Assembly: GCA_018433975.1 (NCBI GenBank)
Contig: JAHDQE010000043.1
Location: 62,001 to 126,000, forward strand
Direction of reading: 5' to 3'
Source of the DNA: Ornatilinea sp.
GTDB lineage: Bacteria > Chloroflexota > Anaerolineae > Anaerolineales > Anaerolineaceae
Length of the DNA stretch: 64,000 bases
Made by a program: the position numbers and the translations under genes. The first letter of the stretch is position 1, and the number at the start of each line of letters is the position of its first letter. Positions 60,615-64,000 of the stretch are shown here, one piece after another. The notes below the pieces were generated by a model. It was not told the DNA's origin, did no database searches, and saw nothing but the letters and a program-made list of their open reading frames with translations.

Positions 60615-62108
60615 TTATGGCTGCGGTCCTACCGGGCTCACAAAAAAGGGCAGCGCCTTAATCCTGCCCACGCATTCCGCGTCCAGTTCCTGCACGGAAC
60701 CGGCCTCCAGAAAATCCCGGATCAAAAGCGGCAGGCAGCCCTGATTCAGGTTGCCGTGTCCCATCTCGGGAACGGTCACGCTCAGGCTGTTGGGCAGTCC
60801 GGCGGCCACCTGCACCGCGTTGGACGGCGGGGTGACCGGATCGGCCTCCCCGGAAATCAACAGTGTGGGCACTTCCGAATGGAGCGGCTGGTGAAAGGCA
60901 TCCGTTACGCTCGCATGCGGCCAATGCGTGCAGATGGAGCGCATCAGTTCCGGATCATTATTCCAGTAAATTCCCCCGCTCGTCGAATCCCAGGAATAGA
61001 AAGGAACATCCTCCGCACACAATACCGAATAATACAGCCCTTCGCTGATAGAAGCGCTCAATGCCTCAGAGACAACCACATATTGTGCGGCCAGCGGCTG
61101 GTATTTATGCTCCACGGCTGCCTGGTGGATCAGCAGCGGCAGCAGCGCCGCCGTAGTGCTGTCATAGCTCAACAACCGGACCGCGCCGCCCACCGTATCA
61201 CGAGTTAGCAACACCCGGACCTCTTCCCCCGTGAGCGGGTGATCCACCGTCACTTCAACCGGATTCTCATCCAGTTCATCCAGAAACGCATCAAATTCCT
61301 CCCACAAGCCGGGGAAAGCCTCCTGGCAGCCGGCTTCGGACTGGCAGCGTTCAAAGAGCAGATCCAGCGCGCGTTGGGCATCCACAGCAGCCCGGTCGCC
61401 CAACGCCCAATCCATCGGCACCACTCCATCCAGAGTCAAGGTGCGCGTCTGCTCCGGGTACATCCGCTCATAAACCTGAGCTGTGCGCGTCCCATAAGAG
61501 ACACCCAGCAGGTTGATCTGCTCATAGCCCAGTGCTGCCCTCGCCGCGTTCAGGTCGCGGGCGGCGTTTTCGGTGGTGTAATATCGGAGATCCCCATCCA
61601 GAGCAGATACACAATCCTCCACCCGGGCCAGCACCTCTTCCCGGTCCGAAGACGTACCATAAACCGGATTCCCCACGTTCTCCGGCAGTGAGCAGGATAA
61701 CGGGTTTGAATTGCCCGTACCCCGCTGGTCTACCATCACCAGATCGCGTTTAAAGTTCACTCGGCTCAATGCATCCAGCAGAGGCACGTAAGCCTCACTG
61801 GCTGCCTGCCCGGGACCGCCCGCCAGTAAAAAGACCGGATCCGGTTCCGGGCTGCGGCTCTCTGCGGGGATCACTGCCACCCGCAGGGAGATTGTGCGCC
61901 CACTTCCGGCAGCGGCATCCTCATACACTTCCAAAGTGCCGCAGCGCGCCTCAAACTGGCTCGAAACAGCCGGATGCGAGAGCCAGCACGGCTCCAGCGG
62001 CAGCGTATCTGCTGTTTCGGGTGCCTGCTTAGGGTTGGAAACACAGCCCGCCAGCAGTAGGATCCCCGCGAATGCCATCACCAGACCTGTTTGAAAAGTT
62101 TTCCTCAT
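60615..62108 (-). CDS. S33-family alpha/beta hydrolase lipoprotein
   Basis: 497 residues. Signal peptide with lipobox LLAGC (Cys near 22). Catalytic Ser in GVSYGTRTA (near 202), acid in SGEADPVTPPSN (near 427) and His in MGHGN (near 450), typical of tripeptidyl aminopeptidase or proline iminopeptidase relatives. Faces outside the membrane and probably trims peptides; its pairing with an ABC exporter may mean it processes the exported substrate. Confidence 0.85.
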   Translation of the reverse strand: MRKTFQTGLVMAFAGILLLAGCVSNPKQAPETADTLPLEPCWLSHPAVSSQFEARCGTLEVYEDAAAGSGRTISLRVAVIPAESRSPEPDPVFLLAGGPGQAASEAYVPLLDALSRVNFKRDLVMVDQRGTGNSNPLSCSLPENVGNPVYGTSSDREEVLARVEDCVSALDGDLRYYTTENAARDLNAARAALGYEQINLLGVSYGTRTAQVYERMYPEQTRTLTLDGVVPMDWALGDRAAVDAQRALDLLFERCQSEAGCQEAFPGLWEEFDAFLDELDENPVEVTVDHPLTGEEVRVLLTRDTVGGAVRLLSYDSTTAALLPLLIHQAAVEHKYQPLAAQYVVVSEALSASISEGLYYSVLCAEDVPFYSWDSTSGGIYWNNDPELMRSICTHWPHASVTDAFHQPLHSEVPTLLISGEADPVTPPSNAVQVAAGLPNSLSVTVPEMGHGNLNQGCLPLLIRDFLEAGSVQELDAECVGRIKALPFFVSPVGPQP

Positions 62109-62353
62109 TATCCTTTCCCCTTACCCAGATAAAGCCTTTTCCTTCGGGATACCACCGACCGCACACCCAAAGGAACGCGAAGTTTGAAAGATTTGTACTC
62201 TCTATTGTACCAACAGCCCCCTGATTGCTTCGTACCTGCTCAATGAGGGAGAAGTCTTTTTTGCCATGAAGTCAGAGAGCATCTCACAGGCCTTTCAAGG
62301 ATTGCTTCTTTTTTTCCTCGCCCGGCGGGCTGTTTGCGGATAAAATAGAAGCC
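62109..62353. other. Divergent intergenic region
   Basis: 245 bp between the S33 hydrolase and the YgjP-like gene. It contains the promoters of both; no conserved site or repeat is seen. Confidence 0.4.
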
Positions 62354-63013
62354 ATGCAGCCCGATCAGATCATCCGCACCCGGCGCAAGACCTACGCCCT
62401 GATTATCCGGCCCGATGGGGCCCTGGTAGTGCGCGCCCCTCTGCGCGCCACGGACCGGCAGATCGCCGAGATTCTTTCCCAAAAACAGGGCTGGATCGAG
62501 AAGAAACGCGCCGAACTGCGGCAGCGCCAGCCTCAACCCAGGCTGTACCAACTCGGAGAGCGCTTTCTCTTCCTGGGGCAGTCCTACCCTCTGGAGATTG
62601 TTGACCGGCAGCGGGAAGCCCTGACCCTCAATGGCAGCTTCCGCCTGCGCCGCGACCGCCGGGAGAACGCCGCCGCCGTGTTTGAGGCCTGGTACCGGGC
62701 TCAGGCCCGCCAGGGTATCCCCCGGCGTGTGGAGCTCCTTGCCAAACAGTACGGCTTTGAATACCGCTCCATCCGTATCACCGGGGCCCGCACCCGCTGG
62801 GGCTCGTGCGGTTCAAAGGGCACGCTGAATTTCTCCTGGCGGCTGATGATGGCACCCCCGGCCGTGGTGGAATACGTGATCGTGCATGAGCTGTGTCACC
62901 TGCGCCAGCATAACCACTCCAAAGCATTCTGGAAGCTGGTGGAAGGCATCCTCCCGGATTACAAACAGCGCCAGAAATGGCTGAAGACAAACGGCCGCGC
63001 CCTGGTCTTATAA
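62354..63013 (+). CDS. YgjP-like metallohydrolase
   Basis: 219 residues of the YgjP/DUF45 zinc metallopeptidase family. Catalytic HELCHLRQHNHSKAFWKLV near 178-196 (HExxH...H), preceded by TRWGSCGSKGTLNFSWRLMMAPP. N-terminal part is a helical DNA- or protein-binding-like segment. Often accompanies restriction or repair genes, but not here. Confidence 0.88.
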   Translation: MQPDQIIRTRRKTYALIIRPDGALVVRAPLRATDRQIAEILSQKQGWIEKKRAELRQRQPQPRLYQLGERFLFLGQSYPLEIVDRQREALTLNGSFRLRRDRRENAAAVFEAWYRAQARQGIPRRVELLAKQYGFEYRSIRITGARTRWGSCGSKGTLNFSWRLMMAPPAVVEYVIVHELCHLRQHNHSKAFWKLVEGILPDYKQRQKWLKTNGRALVL

Positions 63014-63020
63014 ACAAAAA

Positions 63021-63047
63021 TCTCCGGAGCATTCTATCCTCCGGAGA
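63021..63047 (+). terminator. Terminator after the YgjP-like gene
   Basis: TCTCCGGAG/CTCCGGAGA with a 9-nt loop, 8 nt after the stop, followed by TGGTTCTTC. Confidence 0.6.
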
Positions 63048-63096
63048 TGGTTCTTCATTCCAATGTGTTTTTACAAACGAACGGTTTCGAAAAGGC

Positions 63097-63648
63097 TCAG
63101 GCCGGATCTTCAGGCTCCGGCTCGAAACCCACCCGGCGCGCCGCCCAGAGTTTCTCCACCGGGAAGAGCACTTCCATCACAAACCCGGTTGGGGCCACGG
63201 TAGCCCGGCTCAGATAAGCCAGCGGATCATCCTCCCCGCCCACGGGATAGTTTAAGTAAATTTCCCGGCTGGGACCGGTAATGCGGTAGCCGTTATCCCG
63301 CAGCCAGAACATCAGCATGCGGTAGGCCCCGCCCAACCCATCCGGATCCCCCGTATGCAGGGTGCTGGCGGCTAGCTCCAGTTCCGGCAGGTCATAGACC
63401 CGGACCCGGTTGCTCTCCGGCAGGTCCACATCGATGGGGGCGGTCACTTCCAGACGGATGCCGTCCTCAATACTGCCCTCTGAGTAATCTACCCCCACCA
63501 GCGGTCCGCTGGGACGCACGCCGTGGGCTTTCAGATATTCTGAAAGCTCGCGCCACAGCCCTTCCTGCGCGCCGTAATCGGTTACCTTTTCTGAAATGGA
63601 TGCCACCCGCACCGCTGGCACCGCTTTGATCTCAACATGGATTGCCAT
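63097..63648 (-). CDS. GyrI-like small-molecule-binding protein
   Basis: 183 residues matching the GyrI/effector-binding domain of AraC-family regulators, without a DNA-binding domain. Features: RVASISEKVTDYGAQEGLWRELSEYLKAHG near 12-40 and LPELELAASTLHTGDPDGLGGAYRML. Such stand-alone domains bind small ligands or hydrolyse them. GAGGTGG precedes ATG 63648. Confidence 0.8.
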   Translation of the reverse strand: MAIHVEIKAVPAVRVASISEKVTDYGAQEGLWRELSEYLKAHGVRPSGPLVGVDYSEGSIEDGIRLEVTAPIDVDLPESNRVRVYDLPELELAASTLHTGDPDGLGGAYRMLMFWLRDNGYRITGPSREIYLNYPVGGEDDPLAYLSRATVAPTGFVMEVLFPVEKLWAARRVGFEPEPEDPA

Positions 63649-63870
63649 CGTCCACCTCACCCGTACAGTTTCTGCATCCAGTATACCCCCGCTTCACCGC
63701 AAACGGAACGCCTTTCACAAACTTGCCCATGCTGCGGTTTCCCGGTATCATCTCAAGATGAGAGCAGCCCATCGGGACAATTCCTTTTCAAGTCTTAAAA
63801 ACACTCTGCTGTCTTCCTGTTCCTCCATTTCGAGACCGAAATCATGATTCCTGCCGAAGCAATCTCCATA

Positions 63871-64000
63871 TTAATATGGATGTGCTTCTGGTTCAAAGCC
63901 GATATCATAAAGACAGTTCGAGAGCAGCCCCGGTACCTGAATCATGAGTGTAGTGACTCCATCTTCAGTAACGCCATTCCTTTCCGGGGCAACCTCCTGT
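63871..64000 (-). CDS. 3' end of a gene running off the right edge
   Basis: An open frame ending LLSNCLYDIGFEPEAHPY and TAA at 63871 continues to the edge. The codon pattern is plausible but only 43 codons are visible. The palindrome CCATATTAATATGG overlaps the stop region. Low confidence. Confidence 0.35.
   Translation of the reverse strand, partial: QEVAPERNGVTEDGVTTLMIQVPGLLSNCLYDIGFEPEAHPY

Noticed and set aside
1..64000. CRISPR arrays, tRNA and rRNA genes
   Set aside because: No regularly spaced direct repeats with unique spacers and no cloverleaf or rRNA sequence were seen; the spaced repeats at 34-42 kb are REP hairpins between genes.

Overview
The window looks like a chromosomal segment of an anaerobic member of the Chloroflexota, most likely class Anaerolineae. 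This is inferred from style, not from a marker gene: LVIVD-type surface lipoproteins, ECF sigma/anti-sigma pairs with glycine-run ectodomains, a BMP-type ABC operon, NarL/DesK two-component genes and moderate-to-high GC. No rRNA, tRNA or CRISPR array was seen.

Layout. 1-0.9 kb: a partial membrane protein and a Nudix hydrolase. 1.4-6.7 kb: an AT-rich island with a gene II/X-like replication protein, a YjzC-like small protein, a cluster of hairpins and a large serine recombinase, bounded by a 24-bp INVERTED repeat. 6.7-11 kb: a beta-propeller lipoprotein, a cytidylate-kinase-like protein, a flavodoxin and a candidate structured RNA. 11.3-17.5 kb: a six-gene unit (XRE-cupin regulator, BMP lipoprotein, ATPase, two permeases, creatininase) with a palindromic operator candidate. 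17.8-24 kb: a membrane-anchored LuxR regulator, small membrane/HEAT genes including a tandem triplicate, an amino-acid binding protein with a terminator-ended leader, and a ferredoxin. 24.2-29 kb: PadR regulator, hydrolase and CPBP protease, then a SIS isomerase with a ROK regulator. 29.5-34.4 kb: two ECF sigma/anti-sigma operons.

34.4-42.5 kb is the main accessory region: an AT-rich string of small unrelated genes resembling immunity proteins (Imm26-like, DUF4279-like, HEAT-like, membrane types). They are separated by REP hairpins with GTAG heads and by a longer repeat carrying a promoter-like TATAAT, and the string ends at a fragment of an RHS core domain. A RAYT (REP-associated tyrosine transposase) with a partial tandem duplication sits inside it. 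This looks like an orphan-immunity array next to a destroyed RHS toxin gene.

42.5-55.8 kb: methyltransferase, a LuxR-type regulator, a MerR/TipA-like regulator divergent from a large secreted cysteine-peptidase-like protein (with a second, truncated copy of the whole arrangement 3 kb away), a two-component system, and a redoxin lipoprotein whose active-site codon is an in-frame TGA followed by a SECIS-like hairpin, i.e. a probable selenoprotein. 56-64 kb: HEAT protein, ketopantoate reductase, VanZ protein, an ABC exporter with an S33 hydrolase, a YgjP-like metallohydrolase and a GyrI-like protein.
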